Positions 9,531 to 18,021 of a stretch of 64,000 nucleotides of DNA are shown piece after piece (the stretch's first letter is position 1; every line of letters starts with the position of its first letter). The notes under the pieces are model-generated. The model saw only the letters and a program-made list of their open reading frames with translations. It was not told the origin of the DNA and did no database searches. The stretch lies in NCBI GenBank assembly GCA_965277415.1, contig CBDICS010000070.1:1-64000 (forward strand), given 5' to 3'. Both the position numbers and the translations under genes were made by a program. The stretch is from JAHDHW01 sp965277415. GTDB lineage: Bacteria; Bacteroidota; Bacteroidia; Chitinophagales; Saprospiraceae.

Positions 9531-10967
9531 TTACTCCACAATAGTCACTTTCAGCATATTCGTTCGATGTTTACGTTGAAGCGGCATACTTCCTGTATTC
9601 ACTACGACATCACCAATAACTATTTTTCCTTCATGTTTGAGGATATCTGTTACATCCTGAATAGTTTCATCAGTTGTAGTAAATTTATCATAATAAAAGC
9701 ATCTGACGCCCCAAAGCAGATTAAGCGTAGCCAACATATGCTGCTTATCAGAAAAAATAAAAGATTTACAGTTTGGGCGGTAACTAGAAACCTTAAAAGC
9801 AGTATATCCAGAGCTTGTCATCCCAACAATGCCTTTAGCACCAATATCCTCAGCGACCTTGGCAGCATTGAAGCAAATAGCATCTGAAAGAAATGTTCTT
9901 GATTTAGGAGAAGGCTTTGGACGCTTTCCTTTTATAGAAAATACTTTTTCAGCTTCAGTTATAATCTTATTCATTGCTTCTACTACTCTTACCGGATGAT
10001 CCCCAACAGAGGTTTCTCCACTAAGCATTACTGCATCCGTTCCATCCAAAACTGCATTAGCTACATCTGTGATTTCTGCTCGAGTAGGAATAGGCTGCTT
10101 GATCATACTTTCCATCATATGGGTAGCCACAATAACAGGTCTGGCCCATTGGATACATTTATCAATAATCAACTTTTGTAAAATAGGAATTTGTTCTAAG
10201 GGCATTTCAATACCTAAGTCTCCTCTAGCTACCATAATTGCATTAGATGCTTTGATGATTTTGTCCAATTTTTCAATGGCTTCCGGTTTTTCAATTTTTG
10301 CTAGTATTTTGGCAGCATGTCCAGCGGCTTCCACTTTTTTGCGAAGATCCTTAATGTCTTTTGCTGATCGAACAAATGAAAGCGCAATCCAGTTAATGGT
10401 TGGTTGAGTTAGAATAAACTCTAGATCTTTTTCATCTTTTTCTGTAAGGGAAGGCAAAGTGATTTTTGTATTCGGTAGATTGACACCTTTGTTTGAAGAA
10501 AGGACTCCATCGTATAAGGCCTTTAATTTGACCGTGTCCTTTTTATTAGTATCTACAACTTCAAAAATGAGCTTTCCATCATCAACCAATACTTTTTCAC
10601 CTACATTTACATCAGGAGCAAATTGCTCGTAATTCATATAAATCTTCTCCTTATTCCCAATGCATGGCTCATTTACAAACGTTAAAATATCACCAGTATT
10701 TATAGGTAAATTATTGTCTTCAATAGTTCCTACTCGAAGTTTTGGTCCTTGTAAATCTGCTAAAATACTAATGTGGAGGTTATATTTTTCATTGATATAG
10801 CCAATGTTATTGATAACCTGGAGCTTATCATTGTGATTGCCATGTGAAAAATTTAACCTAAAAACGTCTACACCAGCTTTTACAAGTTCTAATAGATTAT
10901 TATAAGAGCTGCACGCAGGACCTACGGTCGCCACTATTTTGGTATTCTGTTGATCGACTATTTTCAT
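9531..10967 (-). CDS. pyk: Pyruvate kinase
   Basis: Last step of glycolysis: phosphoenolpyruvate plus ADP to pyruvate plus ATP, cytoplasmic. At 478 residues it is full length. Seen: FRLNFSHG near 36-43, the substrate loop KIEKPEAI near 223, the metal-binding ARGDLGIEMP near 247, the family signature THMMESM near 286 and MLSGETSVG near 318. The C-terminal allosteric domain is present. It stands alone, with a 553-base gap upstream. Confidence 0.97.
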   Translation of the reverse strand: MKIVDQQNTKIVATVGPACSSYNNLLELVKAGVDVFRLNFSHGNHNDKLQVINNIGYINEKYNLHISILADLQGPKLRVGTIEDNNLPINTGDILTFVNEPCIGNKEKIYMNYEQFAPDVNVGEKVLVDDGKLIFEVVDTNKKDTVKLKALYDGVLSSNKGVNLPNTKITLPSLTEKDEKDLEFILTQPTINWIALSFVRSAKDIKDLRKKVEAAGHAAKILAKIEKPEAIEKLDKIIKASNAIMVARGDLGIEMPLEQIPILQKLIIDKCIQWARPVIVATHMMESMIKQPIPTRAEITDVANAVLDGTDAVMLSGETSVGDHPVRVVEAMNKIITEAEKVFSIKGKRPKPSPKSRTFLSDAICFNAAKVAEDIGAKGIVGMTSSGYTAFKVSSYRPNCKSFIFSDKQHMLATLNLLWGVRCFYYDKFTTTDETIQDVTDILKHEGKIVIGDVVVNTGSMPLQRKHRTNMLKVTIVE

Positions 10968-11358
10968 AATAATATTAAAAAGTGTTAAAATAAGTGTCTT
11001 TCAAAAAAAAAGATCGTCTAGGATATATAGGCTATAGATACAAAAATAAAGAAATATAAATATATATATAGCGTAAAAAATTGATTACCAACAATTTAAT
11101 TTAACAAAAAAGATGAATTAAGTAATTAGTGTACTTTTTACAATAATAATAATTTTAAAAGTACATTTATCCTATCGAATAGCCAAGCGAGAGTTAGAAA
11201 TTTTAAACTTTGTATCGTTAAAAAATAAAATCCATACAAGGATTTTGTTTAAACAATTTGTGGGTGTTTTTTGTATCAAAATATAAATATCCTCCAATAA
11301 GTATGAATTAAACAGAAAAAATTGATACTCTTACAATACTATTGAGGAAGAAAACATA
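10968..11358. other. Intergenic region between divergent pyk and acpP
   Basis: Very AT-rich and without a convincing gene. It must contain the pyk promoter on the minus strand and probably the upstream control of acpP. I found no clear hairpin or exact promoter consensus. Confidence 0.4.
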
Positions 11359-11430
11359 TTGCAAGTAAAAAAGTACCTAAAAACTTTGGTTATCATAGGA
11401 CTAATAATTTACTTTGCAGTGCATTTGTAA
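11359..11430 (+). CDS. Candidate 23-residue membrane micropeptide
   Basis: A TTG-initiated frame encodes MQVKKYLKTLVIIGLIIYFAVHL and stops at TAA (11428-11430). The peptide has a positively charged start and one hydrophobic helix, the pattern of small bacterial membrane peptides. A GAGGAAG sequence lies 9-15 bases before the TTG, unusual in this phylum where Shine-Dalgarno sites are rare. It is 90 bases upstream of acpP and in the same direction. Length alone gives no statistical support, so chance is possible. Confidence 0.3.
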   Translation: MQVKKYLKTLVIIGLIIYFAVHL

Positions 11431-11520
11431 ACCATGCTTGTTTGTGTTGTTTAAATGTAAAACAGGAATTAACCTGTGATTAGAGCAACAAAATAAACAA
11501 GTATTAAAGCAATTTTAAAT

Positions 11521-11766
11521 ATGTCAAACATTGCAGAAAAAGTAACAGCTATCATTATGGACAAACTAGGTGTTGACGCAACAGAAGTGACACCAGAGGC
11601 TAGTTTTACCAATGACCTTGGAGCGGATTCACTAGATACCGTTGAGCTAATTATGGAATTTGAAAAAGAATTTGATGTTTCTATTCCAGATGAGCAAGCT
11701 GAAAATATTCAGACAGTTGGACAAGCTGTGACTTATCTTGAATCTCAAATGGAAGAAAAATCCTAA
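11521..11766 (+). CDS. acpP: Acyl carrier protein
   Basis: Carries growing fatty-acyl chains on a 4'-phosphopantetheine arm in type II fatty acid synthesis. It has 81 residues, acidic, with the modification site in GADSLDTVEL (Ser37). It is followed by an intrinsic terminator and then by fabF in the common acpP-fabF-rnc order. The terminator explains the usual excess of ACP over FabF. Confidence 0.98.
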   Translation: MSNIAEKVTAIIMDKLGVDATEVTPEASFTNDLGADSLDTVELIMEFEKEFDVSIPDEQAENIQTVGQAVTYLESQMEEKS

Positions 11767-11819
11767 ATCGCTCTTTGAGCGTAATAAGCAGTTATGATTT
11801 ATAACTGATGTTTTTCTAA

Positions 11820-11862
11820 AATCCACAAATTAGAATCATATCATTCTGGTTTGTGGATTTTT
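11820..11862 (+). terminator. Terminator or attenuator between acpP and fabF
   Basis: AATCCACAAA and TTTGTGGATT pair across a loop of about 18 bases and are followed by TTTTTT. It lies 55 bases after the acpP stop. It probably ends the acpP transcript, with partial read-through or a separate promoter for fabF. Confidence 0.8.
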
Positions 11863-12039
11863 TTGATAATCTTAGTACAATGTACTTAGTATTAATCAAA
11901 AAGTAGAATACCTCTCTCATGTTCGAAATTTAGTTTGATTGGTTTGATTTGAAATCATTTATTAACCTGCACTAAACTTCGAATCTGGCTCTATTTTTTG
12001 ATCAATGCTAGTAATAAATATTCCAAATAGCCAATTTTT

Positions 12040-13287
12040 ATGAAAAGGGTAGTCATTACAGGTATTGGGGCGCTTACCCCAATCGGAAATAACATTGAAG
12101 CCTATCTTGATGGTCTTAAAAAGGGACTAAGTGGCGCAAACCTGATTACTAAATTTGATGCAGAGCAATTTAAAACTAAGTTTGCATGTGAAATAGACAA
12201 TCTAGTAGTCGGAGATTTCATTGATAGAAAAGATGCTCGACGTTTAGATCCTTTTGCTCAGTATGCTTTGATAGCTGCTGATGAAGCCATGAAACAATCT
12301 GGTCTTGATCTTGAAAGAATTGACCTCAATCGTGCCGGAGTTATTTGGGGATCAGGCATAGGTGGTTTATATTCTTTGGAAAACGAAATAGAGGATTTTG
12401 CGAAAGGAAGTGGTGTGCCGCGCTATAATCCTTTTATGATCCCTAAAATGATTGGAGATATTGCTGCTGGGCATATTTCAATCAAATATGGTTTTATGGG
12501 GGTTAATTACGCAACAGTGTCTGCTTGTGCTTCTTCATCGCATGCGCTTGGTAATGCTTTTGACTATATTCGATTGGGCAAAGCAGATGTGATTATGACA
12601 GGTGGTTCTGAAGCAGCAATTACTCATGCAGGCATGGGAGGTTTCAATGCTATGAAAGCTTTGTCTACTAGGAATGATGATTTTAAGACTGCATCTCGAC
12701 CATTTGATAAGGATAGGGAGGGTTTTGTCTTAGGAGAAGGAGCAGGAGCTATATTATTAGAAGAATTAGAGCATGCTAAGAAAAGAGGTGCTAATATCCT
12801 GGGAGAATTAGTCGGGACAGGAGCTACAGCTGATGCTTATCATATTACTGCACCACACCCAGAAGGGCTTGGAGCAAGAAATGTGATGAAAATGGCACTT
12901 AATGAAGCAAAAATGAACCCTGAAGACATTGATTACGTAAACGTTCATGGTACTTCAACTCCTTTGGGTGATATCGCTGAAACGAAAGCGATCCTAAGTG
13001 TTTTTGGAGACGATTCATATAGATTGAATATTAGCTCAACCAAGTCTATGACTGGACACTTGCTAGGAGCAGCAGGTGCTATTGAGGCGATAGCAGGAAT
13101 ACTCGCAATCAATCATAATTTTATTCCACCAACAATCAATCATTTTACGGATGATCCTGATATTGATGGAAAGCTTAATTTGACGTTTAATGAAGCGCAA
13201 GAAAGGACAGTGCGGGCAGTGATTAGTAATACTTTTGGTTTTGGTGGGCATAATGCAACTGTGATTATCAAGAAATTTGAATCTTGA
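12040..13287 (+). CDS. fabF: Beta-ketoacyl-ACP synthase II
   Basis: Condenses malonyl-ACP with acyl-ACP in fatty acid elongation. At 415 residues it is full length. The active-site cysteine lies in VSACASSSHA (about 161-170), with the catalytic histidines in NVHGTSTPLGD (about 303) and SMTGHLLGAAGA (about 340) and the lysine just before the latter. The start MKRVVITGIG is typical. It lies between acpP and rnc as in many bacteria. Confidence 0.97.
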   Translation: MKRVVITGIGALTPIGNNIEAYLDGLKKGLSGANLITKFDAEQFKTKFACEIDNLVVGDFIDRKDARRLDPFAQYALIAADEAMKQSGLDLERIDLNRAGVIWGSGIGGLYSLENEIEDFAKGSGVPRYNPFMIPKMIGDIAAGHISIKYGFMGVNYATVSACASSSHALGNAFDYIRLGKADVIMTGGSEAAITHAGMGGFNAMKALSTRNDDFKTASRPFDKDREGFVLGEGAGAILLEELEHAKKRGANILGELVGTGATADAYHITAPHPEGLGARNVMKMALNEAKMNPEDIDYVNVHGTSTPLGDIAETKAILSVFGDDSYRLNISSTKSMTGHLLGAAGAIEAIAGILAINHNFIPPTINHFTDDPDIDGKLNLTFNEAQERTVRAVISNTFGFGGHNATVIIKKFES

Positions 13288-13347
13288 TTACTTTGTGAAA
13301 TGATGTTTAAATTTTTTTAGGTTATTAGGTTGTAAATAAAACCTGAA

Positions 13348-13397
13348 AAGCTATCTAAAATTACTACATGTAGTTTATCTATTAATTTTAGACAGCT
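13348..13397. terminator. Hairpin downstream of fabF
   Basis: AAGCTATCTAAAATT pairs with AATTTTAGACAGCTT with one mismatch. There is no long T-run right after it, so it is a termination or processing hairpin rather than a certain terminator. Confidence 0.4.
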
Positions 13398-13457
13398 TAT
13401 ATCAAACCTTTCACAAAGTATTTTTTATAGCGATTTTGATTTTTCAAAATCATCAGT

Positions 13458-13479
13458 AATATCTTGATGTCAAGATATT
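13458..13479. promoter_or_regulatory. Perfect dyad AATATCTTGA-TG-TCAAGATATT upstream of rnc
   Basis: Ten bases on each side of a 2-base centre are perfectly inverted. It lies about 140 bases before the rnc start, in a 332-base gap without ORFs. It could be an operator for an unknown dimeric regulator or an RNA hairpin. Confidence 0.35.
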
Positions 13480-13619
13480 CCAATATAATAGACCACTGGA
13501 TAATTCGATGTATCGATTTTTTTTTGGTTTACACTTTATTATATTTCCTATAGTTCTCTAAAAAGCTTAGGAAAAACCTTTTATACAACCTAATAACGAG
13601 CGTTGTTAACTTTTATACT

Positions 13620-14357
13620 TTGAAAGTTTTATTTAGACTTTACAATTATTATTTCTCTAAAGACAAAGAACTAGCTAGACGGCTCAGATCTTTGCTTGGA
13701 TTTGTTCCTTTAAACATTAATTTGTTTAAACTTGCTTTTTACCATAAATCAACATCTACTGAAAAACTTTATGCGGTGCAGAGTAATGAACGCTTAGAGT
13801 ACCTTGGAGATGCAGTTTTAGGGACTATTGTTGCGGAATATTTGTTTAAAAAATACCCAAATAGCAATGAAGGCTTTTTGACTAAAATGAGGTCAAAAAT
13901 TGTAAAAAGGAAATCCCTTAACCGTATAGCGGATAAGATGGGACTTGACATGTTGCTTAATGAATATAATAATACTCGATTAAGCAGATCTATGTTAGGT
14001 AATGCCTTGGAAGCATTAGTTGGCGCTGTCTATCTTGAGTGTGGTTACCATGGAACCAAGAGATATGTGGTCAATAAAATTCTTAGGAGTTATCTTGATA
14101 TTCACGAATTAGAGACTTTTGATGATAACTACAAAAGCCAATTATTAGAGTGGTGCCAGAAAAACGGACAAACTGTGGCATATAAAATGTTGGCTAAATA
14201 TAAATTTGAAAAACGTGATCGCTTTAAAGTCGCAGTTTTAATTGATGGAAAGAAATTAGCTACTGCAGATGATTTTAATAAAAAAAGTGCAGAACAAACT
14301 GCTTCTGAAAAAGCAATGCATCTTCTTGGGATTATAGTGGAAGAAGAAGAAGACTGA
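13620..14357 (+). CDS. rnc: Ribonuclease III
   Basis: Cuts double-stranded RNA, including rRNA precursors. 245 residues: nuclease domain with the signature ERLEYLGDAVLG near residue 58 and GNALEALVGAVYLE near 127, then a dsRNA-binding domain from about residue 170. The best start is a TTG codon, because residues before the first internal Met match the family N-terminus (KELARRLRSLLGF) and there is no in-frame ATG upstream. The acpP-fabF-rnc order is conserved. Confidence 0.95.
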   Translation: MKVLFRLYNYYFSKDKELARRLRSLLGFVPLNINLFKLAFYHKSTSTEKLYAVQSNERLEYLGDAVLGTIVAEYLFKKYPNSNEGFLTKMRSKIVKRKSLNRIADKMGLDMLLNEYNNTRLSRSMLGNALEALVGAVYLECGYHGTKRYVVNKILRSYLDIHELETFDDNYKSQLLEWCQKNGQTVAYKMLAKYKFEKRDRFKVAVLIDGKKLATADDFNKKSAEQTASEKAMHLLGIIVEEEED

Positions 14358-14375
14358 TTCTAAATGTTTTACGTA

Positions 14376-14414
14376 CTTTGACATATTTTATTCCTAACAC
14401 ATAATTTGTCAAAG
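14376..14414. repeat. TTTGACA/TGTCAAA hairpin repeat
   Basis: CTTTGACA (14376-14383) and TGTCAAAG (14407-14414) are a perfect 8-bp dyad. Related sequences occur at 35311-35337 and 38484-38515 (TTGACAAAT ... ATTTGTCAA). None is followed by a T-run, so these look like a dispersed palindromic repeat rather than terminators. Confidence 0.45.
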
Positions 14415-14453
14415 AATCAAATTTTATAACCACGGATCATAAACCACAAACCA

Positions 14454-15767
14454 TTGTCTTTCTCACCCGAACAAGCCCTGTCATTTGCTCCAGATCTGGC
14501 AACTGCAAAGAAAGGAGAAGATCTCGCAACGACTAGAAAGTGGCGAAACCTAGAAAGCAAGCCCGAAATAATATGGGGAGAATGTAAAAGTAGTGGTGAT
14601 TCATTTTATAAAACTCAGATTGACCTTAATGGTCCGGCTTTTAAATGCAACTGTCCAAGTCGAAAATTTCCATGCAAACATGCACTTGGTTTATTCCTTC
14701 TTTTTGTAAAGAATTCAGAAGCTTTTCGAATACCCGAAGCATATCCAGATTGGGTAAGCGAATGGTTGGAAAAACGTGGCGGAAATAAAGAAGAGATGGA
14801 TGCTGCTCAAAAAGAAGCGGCGTTAAAAAACAAAACTGTAAGATTAAAAAACAGAAATGAACGGGTAACCTTAATGGCTTCTGGTGTAGAAGACCTCGAA
14901 ATTTGGTTGAATGATTTAATTCGCCAAGGACTTGCTGCAACAGAAGGCCAGTCTTATAACTATTGGCAAAGTATTGCCGCCAGAATGGTTGACTCCAAAT
15001 TGGGCGGTATTGGTAGGCGAATCCGAAAATTTCCTTTACTACACAATTCTGGTACCGAGTGGCCGGAGCGGATGCTTGCTGAATTAGCTCAATTATATTT
15101 TATTGTAAAAGGATTTGAGAACCTTGAAGACTTGCCATCCACTTTACAGACAGAACTACTCACTGTTTCTGGCCTTAATATCAAAAAAGAGGCAGTGATA
15201 TCACTCAAGGGGATAGGGGATGATTGGTTGGTCATGGGGGTAATTGAAGGGATTGAAGAGAATCTGAATTTTAGACATACCTGGATGTATGGTTCTAAAT
15301 CTGAGCGTCTAGCTTTAATTTTAGAATATAGTTTTGGCGATTCAGGCTATCCAGAGACTTGGCAGGTTGGGCAAGCTTTTAATGGAGAATTAGCCTATTT
15401 TCCATCGGCTTACCCATTACGAGCAGTAGTAAAAAAACAAATAGGAAAGGTAGCCGTATTTGAAGAACCCAGAGGTTACCATAGCCTTGAACGATTTTTT
15501 GATATATATTCAGAAGCATTAGCCAAGAATCCATGGGTATATGATTTTCCTTGCTATTTAGAGCATGTTATCCCTGTTGTAGAAAATAACAGACTATTTA
15601 TCATTGATGAAGATAAAAAATACCTTGAAGCTTTGGCAAAAGATAAGATTACTTGGAAATTGATTGCTTTAAGCGGCGGTAATCCAATCAGTATTTTTGG
15701 AGAATGGTCTGGAGAATATTTGATTCCTCTAAGCGTAATTATAGACGGTAACGTTGTGTCACTTTAG
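14454..15767 (+). CDS. SWIM zinc-finger domain protein
   Basis: 437 residues. The SWIM motif CNCPSRKFPCKHALG (about 64-78) supplies the CxC...CxH zinc ligands; SWIM domains bind nucleic acids or proteins. In many bacteria this kind of gene stands beside MoxR-type ATPase and VWA-domain genes, which are absent here. The proposed start is a TTG codon (MSFSPEQALSFAPD), which fits the family. The rest of the protein has no recognisable motif. The stop TAG touches a MITE-end fragment at 15768. Confidence 0.8.
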   Translation: MSFSPEQALSFAPDLATAKKGEDLATTRKWRNLESKPEIIWGECKSSGDSFYKTQIDLNGPAFKCNCPSRKFPCKHALGLFLLFVKNSEAFRIPEAYPDWVSEWLEKRGGNKEEMDAAQKEAALKNKTVRLKNRNERVTLMASGVEDLEIWLNDLIRQGLAATEGQSYNYWQSIAARMVDSKLGGIGRRIRKFPLLHNSGTEWPERMLAELAQLYFIVKGFENLEDLPSTLQTELLTVSGLNIKKEAVISLKGIGDDWLVMGVIEGIEENLNFRHTWMYGSKSERLALILEYSFGDSGYPETWQVGQAFNGELAYFPSAYPLRAVVKKQIGKVAVFEEPRGYHSLERFFDIYSEALAKNPWVYDFPCYLEHVIPVVENNRLFIIDEDKKYLEALAKDKITWKLIALSGGNPISIFGEWSGEYLIPLSVIIDGNVVSL

Positions 15768-15785
15768 AATTTTAAACATGCTCTA
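15768..15785. repeat. Solo terminal repeat of the AGAGCATGTTTAAA MITE family
   Basis: AATTTTAAACATGCTCT matches the right end of the 4164-4324 element. It begins directly after the stop codon of the SWIM gene. Probably a remnant of an excised or decayed copy. Confidence 0.5.
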
Positions 15786-15897
15786 AAACCCAATCCCTCA
15801 GCATCAATATTTCATGGCATAAGACTTGCTTTTATTAAAATAGACACACTAAAAAACCGCGAGAGACGGACTCACCAATAAAATATGTCTTAAAACT

Positions 15898-15971
15898 GCG
15901 AAAATTCGCTTTTTTATTTTCTATGCCTTTACTTTCCTACATTTCTATCGTATATTTAAGCGAAAATTCGC
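15898..15971. promoter_or_regulatory. Two copies of GCGAAAATTCGC upstream of the acyl-CoA dehydrogenase
   Basis: The 12-base near-palindrome (GCGAA-AA-TTCGC) occurs exactly at 15898-15909 and 15960-15971, 62 bases apart, just before the dehydrogenase start. The repeated spacing suggests a pair of operator sites, for example for a TetR-type fatty-acid regulator. The first copy is followed by a T-rich stretch and might instead be a weak terminator. Confidence 0.4.
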
Positions 15972-15993
15972 TAAAATTTTGAAAAACCCAATT

Positions 15994-17802
15994 ATGACTA
16001 AGAACCCAGAAAATTTTATTAAGAAAGATATCCTCAAAGGCGGGGAGTTTGTGATCAAAGATTCGGATACCACGGGGACGTTTATTCCAGAGGAGTTAAA
16101 TGAAGAACAATTAATGGTTCGTGATATGTGTGTGGACTTTATTAAAGGGGAGTTGGATCCCTTGCGTGAAAAGATTGAAAAACAAGCAGAAGGCGTGGCA
16201 CCAGCATTATTGGCAAAAATGGGAGAGCTGGGTTTACTAGGCTCGCACATGCCAACAGCGTATGGAGGAATGGAGATGGATACCAATACCAATACTTTAA
16301 TCTGTGATGCATTGGGTCCGATGGGATCATTTTCAACAACTTATGCTGCACATACAGGAATCGGCATGTTGCCTATCCTATATTTTGGAACAGAAGCACA
16401 AAAGCAAAAATACTTACCAGATTTGATGATTGGGAAGTTAGCTGCTTCTTATTGTTTGACAGAACCTAGTTCAGGCTCGGATGCTTTATCAGCAAAAACT
16501 CGAGCTGATCTAACTGAAGATGGCCAACATTATATTTTGAATGGCCAAAAAATGTGGATTTCTAATGCAGGATTTGCAGACATCTTTATTGTCTTTGCTC
16601 AAGTAAATGGAGATAAATTTACTGGATTTATTGTTGAAAAAGGAACAGCCGGCTTTACTTTAGGTGCAGAAGAAGCAAAGCTAGGAATAAAAGGTTCTTC
16701 TACAAGACAAGTGTTTTTTGAAAATGCAAAAATCCCGGCAGAGAATGTGCTTGGAGAGATTGGGAAAGGGCATAAAATTGCATTTAATGTATTAAACATT
16801 GGTAGATTTAAATTATGTGTGCTTAGTAATGGTGGTGCTAAAGCAAGCATTACTTCAGGCGTTCAATATGCAAATGAAAGAATTCAGTTTAAACAACCAA
16901 TCTCCAATTTTGGAGCAATAAAATATAAACTTGCCGAACAAGCGATCAAAGCTTTTACTATAGATAGTGCCCAATATAGAGTTTCAAACTTTATGCAGGA
17001 AAAAATAAAATCTCTTCGCGCTGAAGGGGATGACTATGTTGTAGCTAAATTAAAAGCAGCAGAAGAATATGCCATTGAATGTGCTATCTTAAAAGTAGCA
17101 GGATCAGAAGCTTTAGATTATATCGTAGATGAGACTTTACAAATCCATGGCGGCATGGGGTTTTCTGAAGAGGGAACAGCTGCTCGTGCTTATCGTGATG
17201 CGCGTATCGCACGTATATATGAAGGGACTAATGAGATTTGCAGATTACTGATTGTTGATATGCTTTTAAAAAGAGCAATGAAAGGTAATTTAGATATAGT
17301 TGGGCCAGCATGGGCCGTTCAAAAAGAGCTTTCTACCATGCCAAGCTTAGAAAAACTTGATGGAAATTATGCAGAGGAAAAGAAAGCTTTAAAAGATTTC
17401 AAAAAAGCCATTTTAATGGTAGCGGGAGCTGCTGTGAAATTGCAAATGGATGGGGGCTTAAATCTAAAAGAAGAGCAAGAAATATTAACAAATATCTCTG
17501 ATATGATGATAGATGTTTTTCTTGCAGAATCTACATTACTTCGGGTTGAAAAGATGACAGAGGTAGATACGAGATTTGATCAAGACGTTTATGATGCAAT
17601 ACTCAAAGTTTATTTTACAGATGTTACTTCACAAATCAATAAAAATGCAACAGATGCTTTAGTGTCTTTCGCTGAAGGAGATTTATTGAAAACGATGTTG
17701 ATGGGGTTAAAACGATTTATGAAGTATCCACCGTCAAATGTGAAAACTTTACGGCGTAAAATAGCAGACGTAATGATTGAAGCTAATGAATTTCCATTTT
17801 AA
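15994..17802 (+). CDS. Acyl-CoA dehydrogenase
   Basis: FAD-dependent oxidation of acyl-CoA in beta-oxidation. About 602 residues, longer than the 380-residue short-chain enzymes, with the extra C-terminal helical domain found in VLCAD-like bacterial proteins. Seen: CLTEPSSGSDA and KMWISNAGFADIF in the middle domain and YEGTNEI near the end of the core, where the glutamate is the usual catalytic base. An upstream TTG at 15979 is possible, but ATG 15994 (MTKNPENFIKK) looks better. A strong terminator follows. Confidence 0.93.
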   Translation: MTKNPENFIKKDILKGGEFVIKDSDTTGTFIPEELNEEQLMVRDMCVDFIKGELDPLREKIEKQAEGVAPALLAKMGELGLLGSHMPTAYGGMEMDTNTNTLICDALGPMGSFSTTYAAHTGIGMLPILYFGTEAQKQKYLPDLMIGKLAASYCLTEPSSGSDALSAKTRADLTEDGQHYILNGQKMWISNAGFADIFIVFAQVNGDKFTGFIVEKGTAGFTLGAEEAKLGIKGSSTRQVFFENAKIPAENVLGEIGKGHKIAFNVLNIGRFKLCVLSNGGAKASITSGVQYANERIQFKQPISNFGAIKYKLAEQAIKAFTIDSAQYRVSNFMQEKIKSLRAEGDDYVVAKLKAAEEYAIECAILKVAGSEALDYIVDETLQIHGGMGFSEEGTAARAYRDARIARIYEGTNEICRLLIVDMLLKRAMKGNLDIVGPAWAVQKELSTMPSLEKLDGNYAEEKKALKDFKKAILMVAGAAVKLQMDGGLNLKEEQEILTNISDMMIDVFLAESTLLRVEKMTEVDTRFDQDVYDAILKVYFTDVTSQINKNATDALVSFAEGDLLKTMLMGLKRFMKYPPSNVKTLRRKIADVMIEANEFPF

Positions 17803-17824
17803 AACAGCTTCTTTATATAAATTT

Positions 17825-17860
17825 AAAAAAAGCTCTTTTGCATTGCAAAAGAGCTTTTTT
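17825..17860 (+). terminator. Intrinsic terminator after the acyl-CoA dehydrogenase
   Basis: AAAAAAGCTCTTTTGC and GCAAAAGAGCTTTTTT form a 16-bp stem around a 3-base centre, with terminal T-run. It lies 22 bases after the stop codon. Confidence 0.9.
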
Positions 17861-18021
17861 ATTAGTTTTGCCGCAGGATTTAGATTCCTTTAATATTTCT
17901 TATAACTAACTAATACTTTGTGCCCTCTGTGCTTCCTAGTGTCCTCGGTGTCCAAAAAACACAAGCACCCATAAACAATAAGTAGTCTAGGAAGTTATTA
18001 AGACGAACATTTAAAATTAAC

